DNA of 64,000 bases from Candidatus Uhrbacteria bacterium. GTDB taxonomy: Bacteria > Patescibacteriota > Patescibacteriia > 2-12-FULL-60-25. The stretch is taken from positions 499,636 to 563,635 of the forward strand of contig JAIOPK010000006.1 of NCBI GenBank assembly GCA_021413945.1. Reading direction: 5' to 3'. Both the position numbers and the translations under genes were made by a program. Below, one piece after another: positions 24,287-31,971 of the stretch (the first letter of the stretch is position 1; every line of letters starts with the position of its first letter). The notes below the pieces were generated by a model. The model did no database searches. It was not told the DNA's origin and worked only from the letters and a program-made list of their open reading frames with translations.

Positions 24287-26923
24287 TCAAAGTCGCGACT
24301 TAATCACTTTCACCTTTTCTTTTGCTTCCTCAAGTTTATCCGACATGTTGCGAACGACTTGTTCCGGCGCCTTGCTCGAGAACTCGGCGTTTGAGAGTTT
24401 TGCCTCCGTCGATTTGATATACGCCTCGAGCTGTTCTAATTCTTTTTCCATTTTCTCGCGTTCCGCTTCCATGTCGACGCCCTCCGCTTTATCGAAGCCG
24501 ATGGTCGATGCTCCGGAAGTGGCGACGACCCAGTTGTCGGGCATGTCATTCATGACTTCAATCGCAGAAGTGTTGGTGAGACGCTTGATCCACTCCAAAT
24601 TGTCACCTACGAGGCCTTCCATTTCTTCATCGGCGACGAATCCAAACGAAATCTTTTTTGCCGCTTCGACACCTTGCTCGGCACGGAGACGGCGGATGTC
24701 GGTCACGAAGAGTCGGAGTTTTTCGAATTCGACGGCACGACCCATTGAATCATTTACGTACTCGGGCCATTCGGCGACCATGAGATGGCCTTCGGCACCC
24801 ATCACTTTCCAGACATGCTCGGTCACGAAGGGCATGAAGGGATGCCACATGCGGAGAATGCCATTCAGGAGCGACTTCAAGATGTCGGCTTTGCCTCCCT
24901 CAACTTTGGCGATCTCCAAGTACCAGTCGGCCAAGTCGCTCCATGTGAAATCGCGAAGCTCCTCCCCTGCTGCGGAGAACTGGAATTTTTCGAGCTTGTC
25001 GGTGATGGAGGCGTTTACGTCGGCGAGTCGGGAGAGGATCCAGTCGTCGGCAAGGGTTCTGGTTTTTGAGGCTTTTTGCTTCTCGTCTTCGAGCTGGAGC
25101 AGGATGAAGCGCGAGATGTTCCAAAGCTTGTTCGTGAAATTTCGAAACGCTTCGATCTTGGTTTCCGAGAGCTTTCCATCTTGGCCGGGTGTCATGCCCA
25201 GCAAAAGCGAGAGTCGAACGGCGTCGGTGCCGTATTTTGGGATCAGTTCGAGCGGATCGAGGACATTTCCAAGAGACTTGGACATTTTGCGTCCTTGCTC
25301 GTCCATGACGAGGCCGCTCAAGTAAACGTTCTTGAATGGAATCTCGCCGATGGCATACGTCGACATCAGAATCATGCGGGCGACCCAGAAGAACAGAATG
25401 TCACGGCCTGTCTCAAGGACAGCCGTTGGGTGATAGTCGCGGTGGGCTTTCCATTCCTTCTTGTCAGGCCAGCCAAGGGCAGAAAACGTCCAAGAACCGG
25501 AGGAAAACCACGTATCGAGCGTGTCAGGATCGCGTTCCCAGCCTTCGCCTGGGGATTCGACAGAGCATTTGGCTTCATCGTCCTTATACCAAACCGGAAT
25601 CTGGTGCCCGAACCAAATTTGGCGCGAAATGCACCAGTCGCGGAGATTGTTGATCCAGTGGAAATAGATTTTGTCGAAGCGCTCCGGGATCAGCTTGATT
25701 TGATTGGATTCGACCGCGACGAGCATCAGCTCTTTGAGCGTCACTTCATCCCCTTTCTTGTATTTGTTCCCGAGAGTCTTCTGCCGAAGTTTGAACGGCT
25801 TATTCACGCGGACAAACCACTGCTTGCTAGGAAGCTGTTCGACAATGGCGCCGCCGCGTTGGGCAACGGGGAGCGCTTGCTGGACTTCTTCGGCGGATAC
25901 GAGCAAATCGTTGTCCGACAAGAATTGCTCGATCTTGGCGCGAGCCTCGACGGTCGTGAGGCCCTCGAACTCCGGGCCGCAGTCGGCCATCATACGAGCC
26001 TGTTGGTCGATTACTTGAACGGTCGGAAGCCCGTGACGCGAGGCAATTTCCGCGTCGATCATCGAGTGGGCGGGCGTGACGCCGAGGGCGCCGGTGCCGA
26101 AGGCGGGGTCGACGGCTTCGTCGGCGATGATTTTGATCGAGAGTTTCTTTCCGCAGAATTCCGGCTCGAATGTTTGGCCGATCAGCTTCGAATAGCGCTT
26201 ATCATCCGGATGAACGGCAACGGCGGTGTCGCCGAACTTGGTTTCAGGGCGCGTCGAGGAGATGGCGATCGGGAAATTTTTGTCGTATTTGAATGTGAGC
26301 AAACGAGCGGTGACGTCTTTGCTCTCTACTTCATCGTCCGACAATGTCGTCTGGAATTGTGGATCCCAGTTTACGACGCGGAAGCCGCGCTCGATGAGAC
26401 CGTCCTCGAACATCATTTCGAATATCGTGTTCACGGCGAGGTTGCGCTCGGCATCGAATGTGTAGCGCTCGCGGGTCCAATCGCAAGAGGAACCCATTTT
26501 GCGGGCTTGCGCGACAATCGTGTTGCGGGACTTGTCGGCAAAGTCGACGACGCGTTCGAGAAACGCTTCTCGACCTAGATCCTTGCGTGGATCTTTGTAT
26601 CCCTCCTTTATGAGCAGCTGTTCGACTTTAACCTGTGTCGCGATGGCGGCGTGGTCGGTTCCGGGGATCCAGAGCGTCTTCTTGCCGCGCATGCGCTCAA
26701 AGCGGATCATCAAATCCTGCGTGGTCATGCGCTGGGCATGGCCCATGTGGAGGGTGCCGGTTCGATTTGGAGGCGGCATCATTATGCAGTACGGCTCGCC
26801 TTTTTGGTTACGATCAGGCAATTGATCCGGATTGAAAGCGCCGGACGCTTCCCAGGCGGCGTAGATCGCATCTTCGACCGAGGAGGCATCGTAGGCCTTT
26901 GGTAGCTCGCGCAAATCGCTCAT
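24287..26923 (-). CDS. valS: Valyl-tRNA synthetase
   Basis: 878 residues from ATG 26923 (MSDLRELPKAYDASSVEDAIYAAWEASGAF). HIGH motif NRTGTLHMGHAQRM, editing (CP1) domain with STRPETKFGDTAVAVHPDD, KMSKS motif GRKMSKSLGN, anticodon-binding domain, and the C-terminal coiled coil (EAEREKMEKELEQLEAYIKSTEAKLSNAEFSSKAPEQVVRNMSDKLEEAKEKVK) typical of ValRS. It is the first gene of valS-tyrS-argS and is divergent from the DHH gene across a palindrome-rich region. Confidence 0.97.
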   Translation of the reverse strand: MSDLRELPKAYDASSVEDAIYAAWEASGAFNPDQLPDRNQKGEPYCIMMPPPNRTGTLHMGHAQRMTTQDLMIRFERMRGKKTLWIPGTDHAAIATQVKVEQLLIKEGYKDPRKDLGREAFLERVVDFADKSRNTIVAQARKMGSSCDWTRERYTFDAERNLAVNTIFEMMFEDGLIERGFRVVNWDPQFQTTLSDDEVESKDVTARLLTFKYDKNFPIAISSTRPETKFGDTAVAVHPDDKRYSKLIGQTFEPEFCGKKLSIKIIADEAVDPAFGTGALGVTPAHSMIDAEIASRHGLPTVQVIDQQARMMADCGPEFEGLTTVEARAKIEQFLSDNDLLVSAEEVQQALPVAQRGGAIVEQLPSKQWFVRVNKPFKLRQKTLGNKYKKGDEVTLKELMLVAVESNQIKLIPERFDKIYFHWINNLRDWCISRQIWFGHQIPVWYKDDEAKCSVESPGEGWERDPDTLDTWFSSGSWTFSALGWPDKKEWKAHRDYHPTAVLETGRDILFFWVARMILMSTYAIGEIPFKNVYLSGLVMDEQGRKMSKSLGNVLDPLELIPKYGTDAVRLSLLLGMTPGQDGKLSETKIEAFRNFTNKLWNISRFILLQLEDEKQKASKTRTLADDWILSRLADVNASITDKLEKFQFSAAGEELRDFTWSDLADWYLEIAKVEGGKADILKSLLNGILRMWHPFMPFVTEHVWKVMGAEGHLMVAEWPEYVNDSMGRAVEFEKLRLFVTDIRRLRAEQGVEAAKKISFGFVADEEMEGLVGDNLEWIKRLTNTSAIEVMNDMPDNWVVATSGASTIGFDKAEGVDMEAEREKMEKELEQLEAYIKSTEAKLSNAEFSSKAPEQVVRNMSDKLEEAKEKVKVIKSRL

Positions 26924-26972
26924 AGAGAATGAGCCTAGATTAACCGAGAAACGGCGAATGGTCGAGAGGCGT

Positions 26973-27019
26973 ATTTTGTCAGGAATTATTGACAAAATTG
27001 CTCTGTCAAAGCCTTGACA
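26973..27019. promoter_or_regulatory. Divergent control region with two TGTCA/TGACA palindromes
   Basis: ATTTTGTCA (26973-26981) and TGACAAAAT (26990-26998) form a perfect inverted repeat with an 8-base spacer. A second, TGTCA-AAGCCT-TGACA, lies at 27004-27019. The TTGACA ending at 27019 is also a plausible -35 box for the plus-strand DHH gene (17 bases before TAGGTT). Arrangement suggests an operator overlapping divergent promoters. Confidence 0.5.
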
Positions 27020-27062
27020 CTAGGTGTAAAAAGCCGTAGGTTAGTTCATTAATTCAATTGTC

Positions 27063-28220
27063 ATGGCTTTACTCCCCCACGAGCAAGCGGTCGAGTTGAT
27101 CGGCCGAAGTAAGAACATCCTTCTGACGACACGTGAACACGCGTCGATGGATGCGATTGCCTCGCTGATTGCGATGGGTCTCGTGTTGAAGAAGCTGAAC
27201 AAGACCTTTGATGTGACGGTTCCCGGCTATGACGCCAAGGAACTCCCCTCTTTCTTGCCGACCGGCGTCGAGATTCGTTCGACCGTTGGCGCGATGCGCT
27301 CATTCCATTTGTCGATCGACGTGGCAAAGACACCTCTTTCCGAGCTCATGTACGACGTGAAGGATGGCAAGCTCGATATCACCATCGTTCCGAAGCATGG
27401 CGAGTGGGCGGAGACGGATGTGAAATTGCGCGCAGGAAGCGATCGCTACGACCTCGTGATCGCCGTTGATGCGCCGGACATGGCCTCGCTTGGAGCATTG
27501 TTCCGCGACAAGGCCGACTTTTTGTATCGAACGACCGTGATTAATATCGATTGCGCGTCGACGAACGAGTCTTGGGGTCAGGTGAACTTGGTCGATTTGA
27601 ATGCCGTCGCGACGAGTGAAGTCGTGTACGGATTTTTATCGCGCTGGAATAAACAGCATGTCGATGCCGAGGTTGCGACGGCTGTGTTGGCAGGAATGAT
27701 TAGCCGTACGCGCAGTTTCCGTAGTTCAAATGTGACACCAAAGACACTGCACCTTGCTTCCGAGCTTGTGACGCTTGGCGCACGTCGTGGCGATATCGTT
27801 CAGGGCTTGTGGCGCAATCAGTCGATTCCGACGTTGAAGCTGTGGGGCCGTATTCTCTCGCGCCTTGAACAGGATGTGGCGAGCGGTTTGGTGTCTGCGA
27901 TTATTTCCGATAGCGACTTTATCGAGTCGGGCGCACGACCGGAGGCGCTTGAGGGCGTGGTCGATGAGCTGATTGCCTATGCGCCGTCGGCCAAAGTTGT
28001 CGTACTCTTCCAGCAAAAGACCGATGAGCTGCTCGTACATGTGCATGCACAGGCTCCCCTGTCTGCTGTCGAGCTGGTGCGACCATTTGGAGGAACCGGT
28101 ACGCGGGAACGGGCGCATTTTACGTATAAAGAGGCGCAGGATGTGCATGAGGCGAAGGGGAAGATTATCGCTTCACTTTCTGCCTTTCTTGGATCGCTGA
28201 CGAAAGGATTCGTAAAGTAA
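27063..28220 (+). CDS. DHH-family phosphoesterase-like protein with altered catalytic motifs
   Basis: 385 residues. The N-terminal LIGRSKNILLTTREHASMDAIASLIAMGLVLKKL occupies the place of the first DHH-family motif (HxxxDxDAxxS), IAVDAPD the second, and TTVINIDCASTNESWGQVNLVD the DHH motif itself, which reads DCA. A DHHA1-like C-terminal domain with VRPFGGTGTRERAHF follows, where active enzymes have GGGHxxAAG. The fold therefore matches NrnA/RecJ-like phosphoesterases, but most metal ligands are replaced; it may bind rather than cleave its ligand. It reads away from valS and its end overlaps the SpoU gene by 48 bases. Confidence 0.75.
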   Translation: MALLPHEQAVELIGRSKNILLTTREHASMDAIASLIAMGLVLKKLNKTFDVTVPGYDAKELPSFLPTGVEIRSTVGAMRSFHLSIDVAKTPLSELMYDVKDGKLDITIVPKHGEWAETDVKLRAGSDRYDLVIAVDAPDMASLGALFRDKADFLYRTTVINIDCASTNESWGQVNLVDLNAVATSEVVYGFLSRWNKQHVDAEVATAVLAGMISRTRSFRSSNVTPKTLHLASELVTLGARRGDIVQGLWRNQSIPTLKLWGRILSRLEQDVASGLVSAIISDSDFIESGARPEALEGVVDELIAYAPSAKVVVLFQQKTDELLVHVHAQAPLSAVELVRPFGGTGTRERAHFTYKEAQDVHEAKGKIIASLSAFLGSLTKGFVK

Positions 28221-28700
28221 CAAAGCTGCCGCAACCGAGACGTTAAAGCTCTGAATAAATCCAACCATCGGGATCTTTAAATTCAACGTCGCTTTTTTTG
28301 CCATGGCATCGCTGACACCGTCTTTTTCATTGCCGATGACGATGGCGACGGGTTTGCGCAGGTCGACGGTGGCGGGATCGACGGAAGAGTCGACTAAGCG
28401 CGTGACGGCGATCGTCATCTTTTTTCTTTTCAAATATGCGACAAGTTTTGGAAGCGAATCCCACTTGGTAATCTTCAACCATTTTGCCGCCGATGCCGCC
28501 GACTTGGATTTCAGCTGCCGATTTCTTGGCGGCTTATTAATCGTGTAAAGCAAGTGCACTTCGCCGACGCCGAATGCGTCGCAGGATCGCAGGATGGCAC
28601 CGACATTGTGCGGGTCATCAACGTTTTCCAAAACCACCGCCAATGTGGATTGGCGGTGGGACATGACCTGTTTGATTTTCTGTTTGCGTTCCGGCGTCAT
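28173..28700 (-). CDS. SpoU/TrmH-family RNA 2'-O-methyltransferase
   Basis: 175 residues with the three SPOUT-knot motifs: LAVVLENVDDPHNVGAILRSCDAFGV (motif 1, with catalytic Asn and Arg), PVAIVIGNEKDGVSD (motif 2) and IPMVGFIQSFNVSVAAALLLYE (motif 3). It methylates a ribose in tRNA or rRNA; the length and motif 1 fit TrmH (Gm18 of tRNA), but the target is not certain. Its 3' end overlaps the convergent DHH gene by 48 bases; its start overlaps the next upstream stop by four. Confidence 0.9.
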   Translation of the reverse strand: MTPERKQKIKQVMSHRQSTLAVVLENVDDPHNVGAILRSCDAFGVGEVHLLYTINKPPRNRQLKSKSAASAAKWLKITKWDSLPKLVAYLKRKKMTIAVTRLVDSSVDPATVDLRKPVAIVIGNEKDGVSDAMAKKATLNLKIPMVGFIQSFNVSVAAALLLYESFRQRSKKGRK

Positions 28701-29005
28701 GCTTCAAAGGTAAAGCCTTTGCGTCGATATTTTTCCTTTTCCGTATCAAGATAAAAAAGGATTTGCAGTGTTTCATCCTTGAGTTCCTGCATGCGGTTCT
28801 TCACGCCTCTGTACGTCTGACTTGATTCTTTGGGATCGAGCGGAGAATCAAGTTCAATACCGAGGTCTTTGGTCACGGTATTTATTTCCGACCATTGCAT
28901 GAGCGTGTCTTGCTCGTTTTTTTTCAAACGCTCCACCTCGAGCTCGGCTTCGCTCTTTGGGCGCTCCGGAGACGGTGAATAACCCATGCGTTCCATCGTT
29001 GCCAT
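28697..29005 (-). CDS. Small charged helical protein, function unknown
   Basis: 102 residues, highly charged and mostly helical (SEAELEVERLKKNEQDTLMQWSEINTVTKDLG; GVKNRMQELKDETLQILFYLDTEKEKYRRKGF), with no membrane segment or recognised domain. ATGA overlap with the SpoU methyltransferase and a one-base gap to the next gene upstream make a three-gene operon. Coding status is supported by this tight spacing. Confidence 0.6.
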   Translation of the reverse strand: MATMERMGYSPSPERPKSEAELEVERLKKNEQDTLMQWSEINTVTKDLGIELDSPLDPKESSQTYRGVKNRMQELKDETLQILFYLDTEKEKYRRKGFTFEA

Positions 29006-29006
29006 A

Positions 29007-29240
29007 TTAGTTGGACTGCAATTGATTGTGAATCCAATCGATGCGGGACTGTCCTTGTCCCGGTGCTGAGGCGGCCAGGTCCTTCATGCGCTTCACCTCG
29101 ACCTTGAGGTATTCGATACGCGCGGTGACATCGTGCGCATTCTTGCTGATCGCGGAGAGCGTGCTCGTGCGATGCGTTTGCGGCGTCGATGAGAGTTGTC
29201 TTGCAACTTTGTTGGACTTGGCGAGCATAACCGCCTGCAT
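29007..29240 (-). CDS. Small helical protein, function unknown
   Basis: 77 residues, serine/threonine-rich start then a helix (NAHDVTARIEYLKVEVKRMKDLAAS). No recognised domain. First gene of the operon that includes the SpoU methyltransferase; divergent from the amidase-like gene with 14 bases between starts. Confidence 0.5.
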   Translation of the reverse strand: MQAVMLAKSNKVARQLSSTPQTHRTSTLSAISKNAHDVTARIEYLKVEVKRMKDLAASAPGQGQSRIDWIHNQLQSN

Positions 29241-29254
29241 GGTAACGTAGGGGT

Positions 29255-29755
29255 ATGTCCATGTCCATTGATGTCAATACTTCCTATCTCGCAATCATCC
29301 GCGACAGCATCGGAAGCCGCATGTTTCGGCATTTGTATGCGATCGCGGAGGATGGAACGCGCAAAGAAATCCTACAAAACGGCCGTTTGGCTTGCGCGTA
29401 TTATGTTGCATTCATTCTCTATCATTTCCAGCTCGTCGCATCGCCACATGCTACGGTGGAATCGACGGTGAAGGACATGGAGGAGCATGGTTGGAGCGTG
29501 GTCGACACTCCGGAAGTCGGCGACGTCCTTGTTTGGGAGGCGTCCGTCGAACATGTGGAAGACGAATCGCACACGCATATCGGATTTTATGTGGGCGACG
29601 AACGTGCCGTTAGCAATCAGTCATCAACCGGAGAGATTGTCGAGCACGATTGGACGTTTGGGGTTGATAACGAGGGTGAGCCAAATCGAAAAGTTACGAA
29701 GATTTTGCGATATAACTTTGTCATTGCGAGGAGTCCGACGACGAAGCAATCTTGA
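29255..29755 (+). CDS. NlpC/P60- or CHAP-like amidase-fold protein with repeat-derived tail
   Basis: 166 residues. ACAYYVAFILYHFQL (nucleophile-Cys position), TPEVGDVLVWEASVEHV and THIGFYVGDERAVSNQSSTGEIVEHDW (His position) follow the order of papain-like NlpC/P60 and CHAP domains: Cys helix, GDxxxW strand, H-G-FYxG strand. No signal peptide is seen, so it would act in the cytoplasm or not as a wall enzyme. The last eleven residues, VIARSPTTKQS, and the stop are encoded by a dispersed repeat (29721-29751), so the original C-terminus was probably replaced or extended by that insertion. Confidence 0.6.
   Translation: MSMSIDVNTSYLAIIRDSIGSRMFRHLYAIAEDGTRKEILQNGRLACAYYVAFILYHFQLVASPHATVESTVKDMEEHGWSVVDTPEVGDVLVWEASVEHVEDESHTHIGFYVGDERAVSNQSSTGEIVEHDWTFGVDNEGEPNRKVTKILRYNFVIARSPTTKQS
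29721..29751 (+). repeat. REP-like dispersed repeat, copy 1
   Basis: TCATTGCGAGGAGTCCGACGACGAAGCAATC. It has imperfect dyad symmetry (ATTGC...GCAAT) and recurs twice at 30.05-30.13 kb. It lies inside the 3' end of the amidase-like gene and supplies its stop, just before the GIY-YIG gene. Confidence 0.85.
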
Positions 29756-29759
29756 ACCT

Positions 29760-30041
29760 ATGCACCGCTACTTCGTCTACATCATGACTAACTCCGGTCA
29801 TAGCGCTTTGTATACCGGAGTAACAAGTGACTTAGAGAAAAGGGTTGATCAGCACAGGAAAGGGACTGCGGATAGCTTTACCTCTAAGTACAAGATCGTA
29901 AAACTTGTTTGGTACGTTGAGACCAGCGATGTATATTCTGCGATTGCCGAAGAGAAGCGGATCAAGGGAGGTTCGAGGAAAAAGAAAATTGACCTGATTG
30001 AGTCGATGAATCCAAAATGGGAAGAATTACTGCCGGGGTAG
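29760..30041 (+). CDS. GIY-YIG nuclease-domain protein
   Basis: 93 residues from ATG 29760; the long track ORF (29487-30041) runs back through another gene and is not the start. MHRYFVYIMTNSGHSALYTGVTSDLEKRVDQHRKGTADSFTSKYKIVKLVWYVETSDVYSAIAEEKRIKGGSRKKKIDLIESMNPKWEELL is the stand-alone GIY-YIG (YhbQ/UPF0213-like) form: YxxYIxTN...LYTGVTxDxxxRxxxH and a downstream E in AEEKRIK. Repeats of one family lie immediately before and after the gene, suggesting that the protein and the repeats move together or that it acts on them. Confidence 0.9.
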   Translation: MHRYFVYIMTNSGHSALYTGVTSDLEKRVDQHRKGTADSFTSKYKIVKLVWYVETSDVYSAIAEEKRIKGGSRKKKIDLIESMNPKWEELLPG

Positions 30042-30047
30042 CTACTG

Positions 30048-30131
30048 TCACTGCGAGGAGTCCGACGACGAAGCAGTCTGGGGTGCGGGACGGGATCAGG
30101 ATTGCTTCGTCGCTTCTGCTCCTCGCAATGA
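30048..30131. repeat. REP-like repeat copies 2 and 3 in inverted orientation
   Basis: Copy 2 (30048-30078, TCACTGCGAGGAGTCCGACGACGAAGCAGTC) and inverted copy 3 (30100-30131, GATTGCTTCGTCGCTTCTGCTCCTCGCAATGA) face each other over about 21 bases and could form a long hairpin, a REPIN-like arrangement. It sits between the convergent GIY-YIG and HD genes, where it may also act as a terminator. Copy 3 encodes the last residues of the HD protein. Confidence 0.85.
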
Positions 30132-30632
30132 CAGGAGGACGCGCTCCAACTCATTCCAAACAGGCGTATCCCCCGCTTCATTCCACGACAAGCGTAGTAA
30201 GAACGGTGCCTTGGCCTCGAGCATAAATTTACGACGATCCTCGGGCATGGTGTCGGAGGATTTTACGTTGTCTGTGAGGTCGGCGAGTTTGATGGACCAG
30301 GCTTCTTTATCTTTTGCATCGATGAGGCCGGCCATCATGTTGACCCAGCGGGCGTCGCCTCCCTCGATCATGTCGTCGTGGGTGCAGAGATCGACGAGGT
30401 TGACGATGCGCTCGGAAAAACCCATGCCTCGCAAGTCATCGAGCGACGTATCTCCGTCCTCGACAATGTCGTGCAACATACCGGCGATGACGACTTCCTC
30501 GCTAAAACCAAAACGCGCGAGGGCATCGCTCACGCGGGTCGAGTGGATGTAGGCGGGCTCGTCGGAACCTTTGCGCGTGCCGGGAATTCGCTCTTTTACC
30601 AATGCCTTGGCGCGTATCAGCAAGTCTTCCAT
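30096..30632 (-). CDS. HD-domain hydrolase of the RelA/SpoT-like type
   Basis: 178 residues. IHSTRVSDALARFGFSEEVVIAGMLHDIVEDGDTSLDDLRGMGFSERIVNLVDLCTHDD carries the HD signature (H..., HD about residues 53-54, ED) in the spacing of the (p)ppGpp-hydrolase domain of SpoT/MESH1; KLADLTDN supplies the last Asp. A synthetase domain is absent, so it may be a small alarmone or nucleotide hydrolase. The last residues SLRGAEATKQS come from repeat copy 3, as in the amidase-like gene. It ends a transcript from the Nudix-lytic transglycosylase side (2-base gap). Confidence 0.8.
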   Translation of the reverse strand: MEDLLIRAKALVKERIPGTRKGSDEPAYIHSTRVSDALARFGFSEEVVIAGMLHDIVEDGDTSLDDLRGMGFSERIVNLVDLCTHDDMIEGGDARWVNMMAGLIDAKDKEAWSIKLADLTDNVKSSDTMPEDRRKFMLEAKAPFLLRLSWNEAGDTPVWNELERVLLSLRGAEATKQS

Positions 30633-30634
30633 GT

Positions 30635-31963
30635 TTAATTTACGACAGGGGCCGTCGACATGCGTATAACGCGTTCCTGACGGAGAGCCGGAATGGCGTT
30701 GCGAAGCTTCTTCACGTAGTCGATGGTTTCCGGATGGAGACGCGATCGCTTATTAATTTCTTTTGGTTTGAGAACGCCGTTGATTTGATCGTCCCAGATT
30801 TGGATGGCAGTTTTGACGCGGCCGTATCCCCCGTTGTATCCGGCGGCGATGTATTCAAACGTTTTGAAATCGGTGTTAGCGGCGCGGACTTCACTCGGGT
30901 ACTGGGCGAGGATAATGTCCATGTAAATCGCGGCGGCTTTCATCGCGTTCTGGTGGTCGCGCATGCCTTCCTCGAAGTTCGTCTTCAAACCGTATCCTTG
31001 CTTGGCGAGCGAGGCGTAGGTGTTTGGCATGAACTGGAAGAGACCAAGTGCGCCGGCCGAAGAACGCGAATAGTTGTAGGCGACTCCGGGATTGAGGCCA
31101 ATGGTTGCGTAGACGCGCTCAATGGTTCCGGCCGGATCACGGCGGAGAGCGACGGAATCGGCGTGTTCGATCACGGCGATCGACGTGAGCAAGTCCGTGT
31201 CGATGATGTCGGCGACGAGTTTGTCGGGCTGAGCGCGGGACGTGATGCCGCGGGCGCGCAAATCGGTGAGGGCGCCGGCGACGAGATCGTCGACAACCTT
31301 CTTGCCGCGTGCGACCACTTCCGGCTGATGCAATGTCGTCGAGTACGGCGTGTACACCGCCTGTTCGGTTTCATACGCGATCACTTTCTTGCCCTCTTTT
31401 ATTTCATTATGAATCGGATAACGCACCGCGACGACGAGATGCGTCGGGTCCACGCTCTGATAATCGGAATTGATCCAGTTGGAACGTTTGACGGTGATGT
31501 CGGAAGGGCTCGGCGATGTGAGAACTAGCTCGGTACCATTTTTTACGGCATGCACAAGATCGATGTTACCGGTTTCCTTGTCCCAAACGGCAAGCGTGAC
31601 GGCCCGCGGGGTTTCTTGGCCGATGACGGGTCCGCGAATGCGTCCTTGGAGACCCTGCAACAAGATCTCATCGCGAAGCATCTGCTGACCTTTTTCAATC
31701 GCGGCGATGAGCGGAGGGAGAACAATGGCAGGGGTCGACGGAATCGGATCATTGGTGATGACGGTGGAGGAAGCGGCGGGAGCGTTCAAAACTTCGAGTA
31801 ACGCATCTCTGGTCGGCGCTGTTTTGCCTGTGGATGGATTATAGAAAGACCCGTCCTTCATCTGCAAAATAAGCACTTCTTGGGCAGAAGCAACCGATGC
31901 CATTCCCGCAAAAATGGAGACGCCGATAAACAGCGAAACGAGCTTCAATCGCATGAGGTACAT
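30635..31963 (-). CDS. Secreted lytic transglycosylase (SLT domain)
   Basis: 442 residues from ATG 31963, which has AGGTG five bases upstream; an inner ATG is three codons later. A signal peptide (LKLVSLFIGVSIFAGMASVASAQ) exports it. The C-terminal half has the goose-lysozyme-like SLT pattern: SIAVIEHADS (catalytic Glu), RSSAGALGLFQFMPNTYASLAKQGYG and EYIAAGYNGGYGRVKTA. The N-terminal ~200 residues are a beta-rich domain of unknown function. It cleaves peptidoglycan glycan strands. It lies nine bases after the Nudix gene. Confidence 0.9.
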   Translation of the reverse strand: MYLMRLKLVSLFIGVSIFAGMASVASAQEVLILQMKDGSFYNPSTGKTAPTRDALLEVLNAPAASSTVITNDPIPSTPAIVLPPLIAAIEKGQQMLRDEILLQGLQGRIRGPVIGQETPRAVTLAVWDKETGNIDLVHAVKNGTELVLTSPSPSDITVKRSNWINSDYQSVDPTHLVVAVRYPIHNEIKEGKKVIAYETEQAVYTPYSTTLHQPEVVARGKKVVDDLVAGALTDLRARGITSRAQPDKLVADIIDTDLLTSIAVIEHADSVALRRDPAGTIERVYATIGLNPGVAYNYSRSSAGALGLFQFMPNTYASLAKQGYGLKTNFEEGMRDHQNAMKAAAIYMDIILAQYPSEVRAANTDFKTFEYIAAGYNGGYGRVKTAIQIWDDQINGVLKPKEINKRSRLHPETIDYVKKLRNAIPALRQERVIRMSTAPVVN

Positions 31964-31971
31964 CGTAGCAC

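Noticed and set aside
24204-25325. 373-codon plus-strand ORF
   Set aside because: Antisense to valS; serine-rich low-complexity translation typical of shadows.
25076-26578. 500-codon plus-strand ORF
   Set aside because: Fully antisense to valS, whose domains are complete. Long antisense frames are expected from its codon bias.
29487-29759. N-terminal extension of the GIY-YIG ORF in the track
   Set aside because: It runs through the amidase-like gene in another frame; the domain begins at ATG 29760.
30602-31528. 308-codon plus-strand ORF
   Set aside because: Antisense to the lytic transglycosylase gene; a compositional shadow.
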